Below, piece by piece: positions 41,901-56,900 of a DNA stretch of 64,000 nucleotides. The notes beneath the pieces are model-generated. The model made no database searches. It was not told the origin of the DNA and was given only the letters and a program-made list of their open reading frames with translations. The DNA comes from Dendrolimus kikuchii. Its lineage: Eukaryota > Arthropoda > Insecta > Lepidoptera > Lasiocampidae. The stretch covers positions 19,331,435 to 19,395,434 of the forward strand of contig CM034389.1 of NCBI GenBank assembly GCA_019925095.2. Direction: 5' to 3'. The stretch's first letter is position 1, and the number at the start of each line of letters is the position of its first letter. A program made the translations under genes and the position numbers.

Positions 41901-44900
41901 CACAACTCAAGGTTGTTATGGCGGCATACGCTAGACCAAAGATGGTAGCCATCCAGACGGGCAAATACCCTAGCACTTGGCTGTGGATTGTTTTGTTGCC
42001 TCTTGCGACAGGCCACCCCGCCGCAGAAAATTGTATTCTTTCTCCGTTCCTGCACGGATAATATATATTCTAACTACATATCTCAATTTTGTTAGCTATT
42101 TATTGCCCGCGATTTTGTCTGTATTTATTTTTTATACTGTACATAACGAGTATGTCTAAAGAACACTTCATAATTTTAATATCTTACTTTACCCCCTTCA
42201 GTTTGGATTTGTTAAAAGTAAGAACGCAACTGTAACGTTAAGAAAATTATTTCTTATAAATTACGTATATCGAGTAATGATTAGTAGCCCAAACAGATTT
42301 TTGTCCTCTATTCCACCTCTTTCAAAACTGTTTTTAAAACAAAAGTTTGGCTATGGCCTTCTCTAGGATAAAATTCGAATCACTGAGGTTTTAGTCGTGA
42401 AAACTTAAAAATAAACTTATTTTATATTAATATTAGTATTAATGAAGAATATATATTGTATTACACAGGTGAGTGCGGACAAATACTAAATACATATAAA
42501 AATATAAAACTAGTTTCAGTGACCAGTCTCGTATGAGTTTCCCTTCGAGTTATCAACGAAAGTGGGTCGAACGTCTGGTTTCATTTTCCATACCACAAAC
42601 TTAGTCGTATTAGTTAGATTATTGTTTAAGCAGAGATATATTGGATATTACAATTAAAAAAACCGACTTCAAGAACCAAAAAGTATAAAATAACTTATTT
42701 CTAAAGCTATTATTATTAATATATATTATCTAAAACATCTTGAAGTCGGTGCTTAGTAATTTTCAAAATATAGTAATTTTTATGTTTTACTTTGCACCGA
42801 CTTCAAGATGTTTTAGATAATATATATTAATAATAATAGCTTTAGAAATAAGTTATTTTATACTTTTTAGTTTTTGAAGTCGGTTTTTTTAAACGAAGTT
42901 ATTTTATTTTTTTGTTACTTTTTAGTGTCTACCGCGTACGTCCTCACGGATCGACGATATCACAAAACGGCTGGCCCGGATCAGCCCGCCCGCGGTTAGG
43001 ACGGCAGGCTGGCAGGCACGGACAGACAGACACAGACGGCGGCGTCTCAGGCGCCGCCAATCAAGATCTCTCCACGTCCCTAGACCAACGAAAGGTGCCG
43101 CGCTCCTTAAAAAAATATAGGTCCCAAGAAACGGGAACAAAAAAATGATCGTAAAATGAAAACTACTGGGCCAAACTATGTTACATTTTTAGGGGACCAA
43201 ATGGCAACTATTCCGCATCAAACTAAACAAGAATCACGTAAATCGGATCATAAATCTCGGAGTAATCGGTGAACATACATAAAAAAAAGATCCCCACGAA
43301 TTGAGAACCTCCTCCTTTTTTTGAAGTCGGTTAAAGACAGCCTCGCACCTGCTTTCTCGTTTTGTTGGCTCCAGTGAAAATAGCGTTGTAATTTACACGA
43401 GCTCAGATTCTGTACACCGCTCTGTTTATTTGCGCCTGCAATATTTACGGGTTTTATTTCAATCTGATTCGTAAGATTGTTATTTTAAAGTTCTTGTTTT
43501 TGAAGCTACATTTTTGTCTGTTTGAAGCTTGCCGACGTGTAATATTTCAAATTTTTTATATATTTATCTTTAGCACATATGGAAATTATGACGCGGAATG
43601 TGCTATCAAAATATTGTATTGCGTATTATACAAGTTTTAAAAGAATTAGAGTTTGTGAAATTCAATAATATCATATTCATAACGAACGTATGATTAACTT
43701 TCCACATTTGTCTATATGAAAAACCTTTAAAATACATTAATTTAGTTATAGTTTTATTAGATTTAAATTCTGAGACGCTGTGATTGACGTTGGCTTAAAT
43801 ATCTATAGTACGATCAATGTTTTCTGCAAGCCGGGTAAGGATTGTAATTATAATGAGCCCGATGCTAAACAAATACCATCGCGTGCTTGGGTTTGTTTAC
43901 CGCGGTTGCGGCGAATGTCTCGAGCCAAGCGCCTGCGCTCGGAACTGGTCGCGCAAGTCCGGATTGCACACCGTAGCAGGCAAGGTCGCGAGCTCGGTGC
44001 GCGCACGCGCCCGCAAAAACAACCGATCAGATACACCGACATTCCGAGACAATGATGTAGTGTTTAGGAAAAAACTTCTCTTAACAGGTCTTATTTACAC
44101 AATAGTTACCAAGAAACATAAATATGTTTGCTTCAAGCTTCACTCAATCCCCAACACAAACTAATGGATTTTGTACAATGCATTTTTGGACAGTTTCCAA
44201 AAGATTTAAGCCATTTGTAAACGCATTGTCAAGACACCGAAATCCATTTGGAAATCCGTATAATGAAAACATGTTCACAATATGCCAGATTTTATGAATA
44301 TTCATAAACTTGTTTGTCCACTAGTCCAAAAGTATGAGACCATGTTAAACTTACAAAGATTCCTCTATCTAACTATTTCGGTTGCGTGTACATTTTGTTC
44401 GGGCCAACTAAAGCTTAGCGTTTAGGCATGCTGATTTCACAAGAAGCTACTATCTATCAGCCATAACTTCGAACCTTACATAATGAGTAAAGTAAATTGT
44501 TAAATTGAAAACATCGACGAAAGCTTTACTGAAGGAGTTGTAATGAATGGTAGGTTAACGACGCTCGTGGTCACAGAGAAATTGAAAGGCGCGAGACTTG
44601 TGTTTTGCTATTTAATATTCAAAGAGCGTCGGCGGGATTGAGCTAGACAAATGTGGGCCGCGACACGGATCTCCAACAGTCTTTCATCAGCAAACCGCCT
44701 CTCTTTTATGTTATTTCCAATGTACACTGGACCCAGGTGTACCACTCTTTGCATGAAAAGCAGCCGCGTATAAATTACAATTTATGCACATGTTCAGCTT
44801 AGCAGAGAGGGAAGAGACTATTAGTACTTATGTTATTGATATTTTAGATAGACAAAATGGGATAAGCGCATATAAGTTTGCATAATGAAAAATGCCGTAG

Positions 44901-47900
44901 ACAGAGGTGTCGATCGTCCATTATTGAAGTGAAACTTCTTTAGAATCGTTGTGATTTGAAACATGATGAAACGAAGAAGTGACACTAAAAAGAGATAAAC
45001 ACATTAATCTATAGGACTAAGCCTGCAAGTTTTTTTCTATCATTTGATTACTGATTCCTAAGTATTTAATCGAAAATATCTCAATTTAAAAAAGTACTGT
45101 ACATGTAGTACATGGAGCTAAGGAATTGAACAATCAATAATTGTGATTTTTTCAGTATTTCTCACTCCTTAGTTAAGCGAATCGCTCCTCATCTATTGAT
45201 TCTAAAGAAAAGTCATTGCAGAATTCATTATGAATTTTCAAGACCTATTTAAAAATAGTCCCAGATGCCGATGCAGATTTAGTTACACACTATAGTACAC
45301 TATTGAACATTGGCTTATAAAAATACAACTGCTTACCAAATTTAAAAAATTTACCTGTAACCAATGGTAAAGATGATTTTATAACCATTCATAAATTTTG
45401 CTCAAAATAGCCACGAAACCTTAAAAATTGAATGAAATGAAAAAAAATGGGTGAATGGTTTGAATGCACCGCTTCAAGTATTGGCCTTTTGTTGGCATTA
45501 CTCTTCACAGAGGATACGTTAATGCAACTAAGGAATAATTACTGTTCAACTGTGATATAACTGTTGAGCGGAACTAGGTAATCTAGATAAAAAAGTATCT
45601 TAAAATATGCGCAGTTTTTATGAGTGTAGGAATTAGTCTTTGTAGGTGCTGAGCCAAATGAATTAGCTCTTGACATTTGATACTGTCTACCTGAATTGGG
45701 TGTTCTTTAAATTCTTTTTGTAGATAAAGGAGAACTGTTAGCTAAGCTTCCTAAAAAAAGTTTATTACTATCCTAAGGTATTTCTTTTAAATATAGCAGT
45801 TTAAATTATGCAGCAAAATTTCTTATATTTATCGGCATGGAAGCTTCGTGGTCAGCCAATCAGTGTCATACATAAAATATGTATAAGGTCTGCCCTAATA
45901 ATATGTAGCGCAAAATATAGTACCCCCATGTCCGATCTTCTGTATAAGAAGTATACATATTATATAATTACCATATGCCAATTATATCATTACCATCGCC
46001 ACGTAGTTCGCTAAGCAAAATGATAAAAACAAAATTAAATTTCGCATTTAATATCTTAGTGAGAATATAAAAATAATAGTGCATCATAAATTCAAAAACG
46101 TTTATATAATGTTATATTGTGTAGTAATAGCGGCATTAATATTAATGAGAGATTTTTATTTGTAGCTCACGTCGACAACGAGATGTATCTGTCTCGGGCA
46201 CTCGAGCGGCTCGGAGGGAATGCACTCAACAAAGATTCGGAGCCAGACATTGGCGCGGCGTTTTTCAAGTTCGCCGTCGTCACAAAAGAGCTCTCTGCAC
46301 TCATGAAAACGCTGGTAAGTTGCACTTTTACACTTCTTTACTTTTAAATGTGGCTTTGTCTTGTATAACCAGAATAGTAAAAAATTGCTACGCGTGTTAC
46401 GCACTATGTAATAATCATTATATGTATCATTTAAACGCATTGCAAATGTTCAAACTTGGGAAGATAGAATAGTAGTGTAGATCAACCGATATAACACTTG
46501 ATCTGAGCATGTTAAGAGGTCTGGAATCATATTCGAATTGTTATAATAACTAAAATTTATTATAGAGTTCTACTTATTTTTGAAATATGACTGCGGGATT
46601 TGCGGAATAAGTTAGTGTAAACCACTCATCACAATAATAAACTTGTCAAATAATCATCGTGTGAATATCCATGTAACAAGAGTATCAGCTAAATTGTAGG
46701 TTTTTGACTGACGCCGAACAAGGAGTTTTGGTGGTAGATCGAAATGCTACGATTCCATTAACAGTTGAGATTTTCAAACACGATTCGTGCTTAAATAATA
46801 AAATCAACATAATACAACTATTGGTACACTATATATAATTTTAATAATGGGAAAGAACCGACTATTATAAGAAGAATCATTGCGTTATTCATCAAATCTT
46901 TTTGTAATTACAGTGCTTTACGAGAATAAAGGTTTATTATGGAATAAAAACTTACGAAAAATATGCTTAATGTTGATTACCAGAATAGGCAATAGTCGAA
47001 CCAAATGTTAAACTAGTACGTTGATTTAGCACGCCCTAGTTTGCGTCTGTTTGCATGAAACGGTAGTAAATAAGTACAAACAAATACGGCAATTGAAATA
47101 AGCACAAAATTCATTTATCTTGCAATGTTTTGATACAATTTAAAGTAGTTTCATAAACGTTTCGGCACCTGTACTACTTATTTAATATGATTTCTTGTGT
47201 ATAAAATGAAAAATCTATTTAAAATCAACCTCTTTTCCGGATTTTTGATGAATCAATTATAAAATGTCCTGTTTTGAATCTTTTATAATCACCTAAAAAG
47301 CATTATTCTATGACAGTTTTATATCAAGTTTAAACTCTATTATTTTTTTAAAGAAAAAGTTATTTTTTAACCGACAATATTGAGACAGTCATCCTAAGCC
47401 CTCATCAGTTTTTTCTAATCTTAAAAATGTCTTCTTTAAATATATTAATTTAAGTGTATAATCCAGCCATATAGCTAGATATTTTAACTGCTGCAATTTA
47501 GATATTATTATCAGCAATGTTATCACTGAAACTCATCTCAGGTAATATCTCAAATAAAATTCTGCCGCTAGCAAACTTCGCCGTCGGAAATTACACTATT
47601 TAGGTATGTACGTCTCGCGGGTATGTATCTCATTGCGAAACGGGGGGGCAACCGCACCGAATCTGATCATGCTATGCCATTAAACTCGTGTAGCGAGAGG
47701 AAAAAGACGATATTAAAATGGGTAATGATACTTTTACAGTTATAAAAAGATATTTAGATTTTTGTAAGAACGTTTTATGTCATCTATGTATCATATCTTT
47801 GTGCAATAAAGGATTTGATTGATAAATTGAAAGTTTTTCATGATAATAATAAAACGAAGCTTTTTCGTTTCTGTACAAGCTGAACTTCATAAATATTTCT

Positions 47901-50900
47901 AATACGGTGTTAAAAAGTCCAGTCTTATACCAAGTTTCTATTATTATTCCATTCTTATATCTTACCATTGGTAGAAAATTGACAATACTTGTATGGTGTT
48001 TATGTTAAAATTTACCTTATAGTAAGACAAATCAAAGGCTATCAGCCGGTATTCAATTCATTCATAAACTCCATACAAGTAATGTTAATTTTCTACCAGT
48101 AGTGAGGCAAATGAATAAGTTCTTAGATATAGAAACAAAGCATAACTCGGCATTAAAGATAACATCTGATCAGATCAGAGTTGTTTAACGTAAAACTTTA
48201 TGAAATCTATTAGTTTTCATACTTTATGAAATAGATTAGCATTTCATATTAATGTTTGTTCGTTTCACATTAGAATTTTTTTTAGCATTGCGGCTTATAC
48301 CTGTCATTTTGGCCAGTGTGAAACATAAATATTTAATCATGCAAACTACTATTTTTCGAAGTCTGTACCATATTTTGGTGTCTTATGTAAAATTTCCTTT
48401 AGTGTGTATAGAAGCGTTTCCCATCGCATCGCTTTCAATGATACGAAGCCAAACGTGACTTTTATAAAATTAGCATCTTCATTCATTCAAGTCTGTCTAT
48501 ATATGTATGTATATGTCACGGATTTTTTCTCGTCAACTGCAACTGTCTTCATCCGAGTATATATGGATTGATGACCTGTAGCAAGATATATATTCTACTG
48601 TCGTTGTGCAATATAGTATAGTATAATGACAGAAATAATAATTAGGGTTGGCCACAATGCGCGTTAGAAACACAAAGCTGAGAAAAGAGTGTTTTTATGT
48701 GTGCATTAGCCATGTAGGATTAGACATCTTGAAAAGTCTAGTGGAGAAATATTTTTTCAATGTCGTAAAGAGTAATATCGTCAAATTACAAATACGCTAA
48801 AAGGTGTAATTTTTTTAATAAATTCAAGTTGATGCGCTTAATATAGAAAATACTTTTATCTTAAATTGAATGAAGAATCTATGAAATTTCTATTTTTTAT
48901 TCAATGTTTTTAGGGTTCGGTAACCAAATGACAAAAACAATGTACGACCGTCACTTCTACGTACTCTTTCACTAAATAAATATGTTTAATATATTAAATA
49001 TTTACTTATTTATCTATTGATCTATTGTAATATATGTTAATATAAAATGCTTGTCATATATAATGTTAATAAATATATTTATTTATTTTAATTTGTATAT
49101 ACGTATATATTGGTATTCTATAAATGTGTCTGGATTTATGTATGTATTAAATTTATAAATTAGTGTATTTATATTTAAATTGTACAGTCCTATCTTTTTT
49201 TCTGCTCCACCTACATCGCCAGATTAGTTAAGAATTTCTTTTAAGCTAGGTTGCCTGGAAGAGATCGCCTTTAGCGATAAGGCCGCCTGTTGTTTTGCCA
49301 AAAAGTATTGTAATTATGCATTTTCTTTTTGTTTATTTTGGTGAGCAATAAAATCTTAGGCTAAACTTTTGCAGAGAGTGTCATTAGATTAACGGAAACT
49401 AAGTTTAGGGGTATACATACGCCTTATATATAGACAATAGACCTGTTATTTGGGCTAGGAAACATGTTTTTAGGGTCCACCAACAAGTTTTGAATGAATA
49501 ATGGGAAAAACAAAAATACGTTCGATAAACAAGATTATGTCAATTTTGTTAAAAAAAAAGTTTGATTTGTGTTTAGGAATACACGTACACCTGATATATA
49601 AACACTAAAACTGTTTTTTAATTTAGGAAACGAGTTTTGAATTAGTTATTATAATTTTAAAGTTCATAATCATAAATCACAGTATTATCAATTTTTTTTT
49701 ACTTTACGACGATAATAGGCATAACAAAGAAAGAAAATGTTAACAATTCGATATGTCAATAATATCGATTTTTAAATACGAAAATTGTTTTTTTTTTCTT
49801 ATATATTGCGAGTTTAAATTAGTAGTATGTTATTAAACGATTTATTTTTATAAAAAAAAATCGATGTATAATTTACTATACTCTATTTGCCGCCTTTTTA
49901 TTCCATGGCTTTCTCACTGGACTTCGATTGTATTGCTTAACTTTGGATTTTGGCGAAATCCTCTATCTGAATTTTTGGGTGTGATATAGATAAACGGAAG
50001 GTAAATTAATGGTGATTTGAGTTAGGGATATCCTTACAGTTTATTTATAGCCACTAAGGTTGTGAGGGGTGATCGAAAGTCGCGACCAGTGACTAAAACG
50101 GTGAGTTGGTTAGGTTGGGTTAGTCTTTAGATCGAAGTGCATGAGCCGAGCGAGCGAAGCGAGCGTGCCGCGGTGGCGGCCGGCCAGTACCAGAACCGAC
50201 TGGTCACCATTTATTCATTGATAACTATTTAAATGATGGTTACAAATCGATTGTGACATTTGCTGACCGCTGTCATGGCACACTCGCTTTACTTGCTCGG
50301 CTTGTGGGCTTTAGTCTGCGTTTTTAGACTGTTGGAAATGTTTTTTTACATTGACCACTACCTTTCTTCTGCATTTCTCGTCTTTAGACATAAGAAATAA
50401 GTACACAATTTTGAAAGAAATTAGTAAAGTTATGTTCACAAAAAAAATCATTTCTCAAAAACTACATGTGTCCTAGACATGGGGGTTGCAGAAGGGAGAA
50501 GTATTCTTCCCCCTTCCCCCTCCGCCCCCCCACTACTTAAAATTCAGTGACCACTATTGTAAAGTTTAACCAAATCTTATCTATCTATCTTCAATATGTG
50601 TGGATTGATACGCTCGTGGACAAATTTAAGCTTTGTTATATACATCACATTCTGTACTGACGGATACATAATGGCACATGTACACAATTTTAACCCAAAT
50701 TATAGTTACACAATCATTGTTTCAAACATTACCAAGCAAACAGTAATCAGTCGACGCTGGCAAATGATGTGTCTGCGTCCTTCGATATTTCGTAATACAG
50801 ACAGTACCTAAATATCACTACATATTAACCACAGATATATTGTTGCGTTACTTAATCTGGTCTGTGTTAATACTTATAATAAACATAATTAATAAGTACA

Positions 50901-53900
50901 CTAAATAGACATACACCATCTTCACAACATATAGACATGTAAAAGCAACACCCCACAAAATAGAATAAGTACCTAGAAATAATAAACACTATCGTAAAAT
51001 TATAATGCACACACCAACATAATTATGTTACAACAAATGTCATGCGTAAAAAAATTAACAATATGTGTAAAATCAATACCTTAATAATTAAACGAGAATC
51101 TATTAAAGGTAGGGGACAAGAGTCCGTAGTCGCTCAAGACTTATAATGAAGTTTGAAGTTTTGCATTGTGATAATTCACATAATAATGTCTTTTAACTTT
51201 ATGTTCTTTCTTTGAGTACGAAGATATAAAACACGTTTTCAAACTGTCGACGTTTACGATTGACGCAGATACCGGTTGCGTGGGCGCATATTTACTTGTA
51301 AATGGGTCAGGGTGATGAGCCGATCCAATGAATGTTGGCAAGCTGATCACCAAGCGATTGCAGGATATTTAGTTACGTGTAGACGTTTATTTCATTTCTA
51401 AATGTTTTGCACAATTTCCTTATTTTCGCACTCATTTTACGAGCCTCATGAATTAAAACGCTTTATTGTTCATCAAGATAACTTGATAGTGCGTTGAACA
51501 AATGGGTGGTCTTATCTCATAATGTGATATATTCCAGGTAATCACCTAGGTTGATGAAGATTTGCAACTCAAATCAAAGCTTTGACTCCATAAAGGTCTT
51601 TTATGGTTCTACACCAATGCCGGCATCTGTGGTTGAGCGGCCTTTGCCGGCCGACCTCACTACAACGCAGAGGCTCCGGGTTCGATCCTGACATGGTCAA
51701 TTTCGGAAACAAACTTTCCGTTATTTACTTAGGTCTGGGTATCTGGGATCGACCTCAAAGTTGTCCGTTGTATATTACCCATAACATAAGCGTAAGTCTG
51801 CGTTGGTTTTACTAGGTTTTCAAGTTAGCACTAGATTGCAAATCATTGCTCCTTGAAGTTGCCAAGTCACCGTTTTTCTGTTCTTATTACAAGTAAATGC
51901 TTGCTTTTAAAACTAGCATTCTGTGCAATTTAATACTCGCAAACTCTGAGTAGATAGCGAGGTAGATAAGGTTAAAAAATGTTAAAAGTTTTATATTACT
52001 TGTACTTTGATACGAGTATTATGTTGTGGTTTGCTTCACCTCGCTCCAGTTATCCGGACCCTGTAGGAAGTATTAGTCGAATTTCAGATGAGGGACTGCG
52101 CAGAATCCTCGGCCCGCCCTTGACCTGCTGCAGTCCTTTGTCCTTCGTCATGGTAGTTTGCAAGGCAGTGTTCGATACGCTTTGTTTGGATTTCGTCTTA
52201 AAATATTTGGTAGTCTATTTACGAAAAAATATAAGTCGGATTATTATTTAACTGTATCCAAATTAATGGTGTTGGACGCCCTTAAGACTTTTTTTACGAG
52301 GGGAGATCCAATTGAGGACTATAAGCTGCGCAAAGGGGCAAAATCGCGCCCGGTGTGTAGGATTCGCCAGGTCGAAGTGACACTAGCACCTCTCACAGGA
52401 AGTGTTATTGCCACACCATGATCAGGGATTCCCACTAAAACCACTCGGTTTTTCTTCTTTCACTTTAATGCAGGGCCACGAGTAAATAGTCTCACCACTC
52501 TGCGGGGTCCTGGTAGACCCGGCCTCGAGCCTGGTTGTAACGGACTCGAGCTTTGTGACGAGCGACACAAAGTGACATGCTTCATACATCTTAATACTAT
52601 TGTTTTTGTTGCACATCGCACTTTTCTATCTGTCGCTCACAGAGACAAATGTATGGCCAGCCCGTACGATTGCCGATAGGCGCTGGATGAGTAAGGTGGA
52701 GAACCGGGATATGTGACACTAACTTAAGGAGATCTACTGTAATAGTGGACTGACGATAAAATTAGTAATCTAAAAAACTGTTAAAAACACTTCAATAAAT
52801 TCCATTCATGTTTGCTATTATACATGTCATTATATTCGGAATTTACGGACGGGAAAGTACGTAAACTAAATATACGTATTAGTTCAAAGTGCATTACGAT
52901 TGTATGTGTGTAAGTATTAGTCATCGGTGAGTCGTCGACTTGTCTCGTCTCGCATGAAGTACTTGTATCCAGCAGTCCGTCGGCAGATTCGCTCTTATCA
53001 TCAAAACTTTCTGGTGCAATTATTATGAGTCAGTTAATACAAATTACTTTTAATCCTGAAGTTATATGTATTTGTTTATAATTTTCGTCAGACACACAAA
53101 TATACAAGTCCTTTATATCCCCAAGCTACACAAGTTACGTTTATGTTAGAAAGAAAAAAAAATATTTCTAAAAGCGATACACACACAGACAGGTCTTAGT
53201 AACATAGGTAATATACAACGGAAAACTTTGGGTCTGTTCTATATACCCACACTATAGTAAATAAAATAACGGTAAGCACATTTACGAAATTTGCCATACC
53301 AGAAGTCGAGCCCGGGACCTCTTGGTTCCAGTGAGCTAGGAGGACAAAGGCAGACCAGAAGCCGACGAATTGTTTTTATCTGATTTAAATGAATGTCTGT
53401 CATTAGGATACGAAGACGTGAAATGGATGTCCTTAGGGCGTCGTTATCCAGACCCATGTTGCTAACTCATATTGATCTTTACATTTGCCTGAAGTGTAAC
53501 ATATAAATGACATTCGAAAGAAACATTACTATTGAATCTTTTATCTTTTTCTTTACTTGTGAAAATCCCATTATAAATAATTATTAATGCGAAAGTAACT
53601 GTCTGTCTGATACGCTTTCACGGTAAAGTCCTGGACCGATTTGGCTGAAACTCAGAGTATATATATAAATTCGATACTGATGATGAAAATACGATACTTT
53701 TTGTCTCGAAAAATGGGATAGTTTCCGGGATAAAAATGTATTTGGCTCTCTTTTTGTTATGCTTTTAGGGAAAAACTATTGGACCGATTTGGCTGAAATT
53801 CGATATATATAGTATGTAATTTTAATACCGAGGGTGGACAAGGGATACTTTTCATCCCAGAAAGTAGGATGGGTTTTTTTTGTGATTTGTCATTTTCGGC

Positions 53901-56900
53901 ATTTTGGTTATTTTTGTCATTAATGTAGTTTACAGATAGATTTACGGGGAATAGATCAATAAAACTAGAACGGGTTAAAATAGAGGTTGAAAGTTTGTTT
54001 GAAACCAATCATTTCTCAAGTTTATGAACATAAAAATTCAATATGTATAAAAAAATGCGATAGTAACGCGATAAGTCTATCTGTTAAGCTTTCACGGAAA
54101 AACTACTATCGATACTGGATCGGTTTTGCTGTATTTTGTTTAAATGTAGTTTTAATACCGAAAATGGACATAAATATATTTCATGCCGTGAGATGGGATA
54201 GTATGTGATATAAAATGAAGTGAATCTTCCGGGGGCAAATAGCATTAACATAAAAATTTAGTACAATGTAATCTGTATTAACGCCTGCTCTTTAAACAAG
54301 AGGCACGCACTAGAGGTTGACCTGCAGCTGCACCGCGGGGTAAACTCTTGTGCTTCGTATATTCTACTTTACTATGTTATTTACGAAAGACGTATATGAT
54401 CAGCTTGAGAATGTACGATGGGACGGATGTGACTTAAATATGATCGACGGCTCCATACCCACTTTGTGCAAGGCAATCACTGCTATCCTATTTTCTAACA
54501 CACCATTCTATATTGGAATTTCATAATAAACATAAAAAATGTGAAATGGCGGAAAATCGAAAGAAGTTTTTTACATAATAAACGCGTTTCAAATTCAAAA
54601 TAATTAAAGAGTTGAAAAAAAGAAAGTTTTTATGTACCAGTCTTTATGGCTACACTAGTTATAGGGGGAAAAACGTAGAATTATCATGAGTTCTATGTAT
54701 GTGCCACTCGCGGTTTGATAATATAATAAACTATTTAACCGCAAATTTCACATTGAAATAATAAAATACTAGCATTCGTTCTTTTTGAAAGTTTCAAACA
54801 AACTATAAATTTTAATCTTATGAGAATGATCGAAATGTTATCCGAAAGTTTATGAAGTCGTATTCAGAAAATGTATTTGTATGATTTGCATATGAAGAAA
54901 AGAAAATATTGATGCATTTGGGAGTCCAGTTTGTTTTTGAACTGAAAATTGATCTGAAGCTTTAGGAATTTATTTACAATTGAAAGCGTTTTCCTAAATA
55001 TCAGAATTATGGTCAGTAATGGAACGTAAGCTATAATGATAATTCCATGTATCGTGGACGGAGTATTGTGCCTTGTTTTTATTATTTGTTGTTAATATTA
55101 ATTTTTATTATGTTCTGACTTAATTTTGATACATGAAAATGAAAATAAATTTATTAAAACTGTCTAATTTCGTCGTTTCGTTGGTTGAATCTTTTTGTAA
55201 TGTTCTTATATACAAAAAAGGGACTTGTAACGCCCTCAACGAGAATTTACAATGTAGTAAAATCAATCGATTTGTTTCGTCGAACTCGTACGAAGCACAC
55301 CGTAGCGATGTAGGATTTATGGCCGATTCCTATACCTTACTATTTATTCACTTGTCTTACGATTGGCAGAAATTTCACATTACTTGTATATGAAGCTTAT
55401 GTCTAATAGTAAGGATAATAATAATAAATCTTTATTAGCCTTTAGTTTTTTACAATTTATCAAAAAAGAGACACAGAAAGATAATTAGGAGACAGTAAAA
55501 AATATGTTACTTTAAAATACGGCTATGGAATTTAAGACAAGTAAGTATACCTTCGACTCTCAAACTAGGAACAAGGCCTGTGTTTTGAGTTAATCAAAGG
55601 TAACCCTCACCTATATGGTTAAATAACATAATTATGGATTATTAAATAAGTAATTGTATATGCTTACGTGCGTGTGTATGTGTGTGGTTGAGAATGTGTG
55701 AATGCGTATAGTGATGTGTGTGAAAAAAGTCATCGAATGTGTGTCACGAGTGCAGAAATTAACGAAAATTGTAAAATATAAAACGGAAATATATAGTGAC
55801 AAACAGTAATAGTTATTAGTTTATTAGTGCTTCAGACGCGTCATAATCCAAGGATTTTAGCCAATTTGTGACTTTATGCTTGGTTTCTCGTCTAGTTAAA
55901 GGATATATTTTTAAGTCCTTGTTCGCTCTATTATACAGACGGCTTTTGATTGAGTATGTGTGTTTCCAGGCCAGGGTAGTTCTTGTGCCGACAATATGGC
56001 AAACCTTGTCGTATCTCCTTTTCCGAGAAGAAAGGGAAGGATCAAACTTTAGCTCAGTATGTGTTTTGAGAATAAGCTGTAAAATGAAAAGTTTTCTAAC
56101 AGATAACACTGACATATCTTTATATAACTGGGTAGTAGAGTAGCGGAACGGTTTTTTCGCCAAAACTTTCAACACTGCTCTTTGTGATCTTTCTAATTTT
56201 AGTAGTATAGTCTTAGACGCTCCACCCCATGCTAAGTTACAATAGACGAGCAATGATTCACACAAGGAAAGGTATACCATTTTTAATGTATGTAAGTCAG
56301 CAACGGGTCTCAAGTTTTTAAAGACATAAATAAGTTTTCTAAGACGCGAAGAAAGGTAATTTATATGATCATCCCATCGAAGGTTATGATCTATGAAGAT
56401 TCCTAAATATTTTACTTTTGAAGCTCTTTTAATGTATGGACAAGAGCAAGTACTACTGGGATTTTGACAGTTATGTGCCTTAATTGTTACAAAATCTATA
56501 GGTGGAAGACTGTTATATCTAATACCAAATGGAACAAAAAGAGTTTTTGATAAATTGAGAGTAAGTAAGTTGGAGGTAAGCCAGTTCATAATTTGCGTAA
56601 GTGCGAACTCTGCATTCGTTTGAGTTTCCTCCCAGTTATCACCGTGCACTAATAGTGCAGTGTCGTCCGCATATGTGAAGATCTTACAGTTGGGAATCAA
56701 AAGTTGGCAGAGATCATTGATGTAAACTGTGAAAAGAGTTGGCCCGAGGATGCTGCCCTGGGGTACTCCCACTAAAAGGTCCTCATAGTCGCTAATGTAA
56801 CCACCTATTTTAACTGCCTGGCTTCGACCACTTAAGTAATCTCTGAAAACTTCCAAAGCAATCCCTCTGATACCCAAGGCCTCCAGTTTAATAAGTAGGA

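Noticed and set aside
43780..44164. Overlapping plus- and minus-strand ORFs in the CpG-rich block
   Set aside because: Open because high GC lowers stop frequency; no domain or splice structure found.
50100..50126. GGTTAGGTTGGGTTAG, resembling the insect TTAGG telomere repeat
   Set aside because: Two or three irregular units only, inside an intron; not a telomeric array.
51618..51700. A functional tRNA gene
   Set aside because: Boxes A and B are present but no proper cloverleaf or anticodon arm can be drawn; the body matches another SINE copy.
55868..56143. Plus-strand ORF of 91 codons
   Set aside because: Shadow of LINE ORF2 on the opposite strand.
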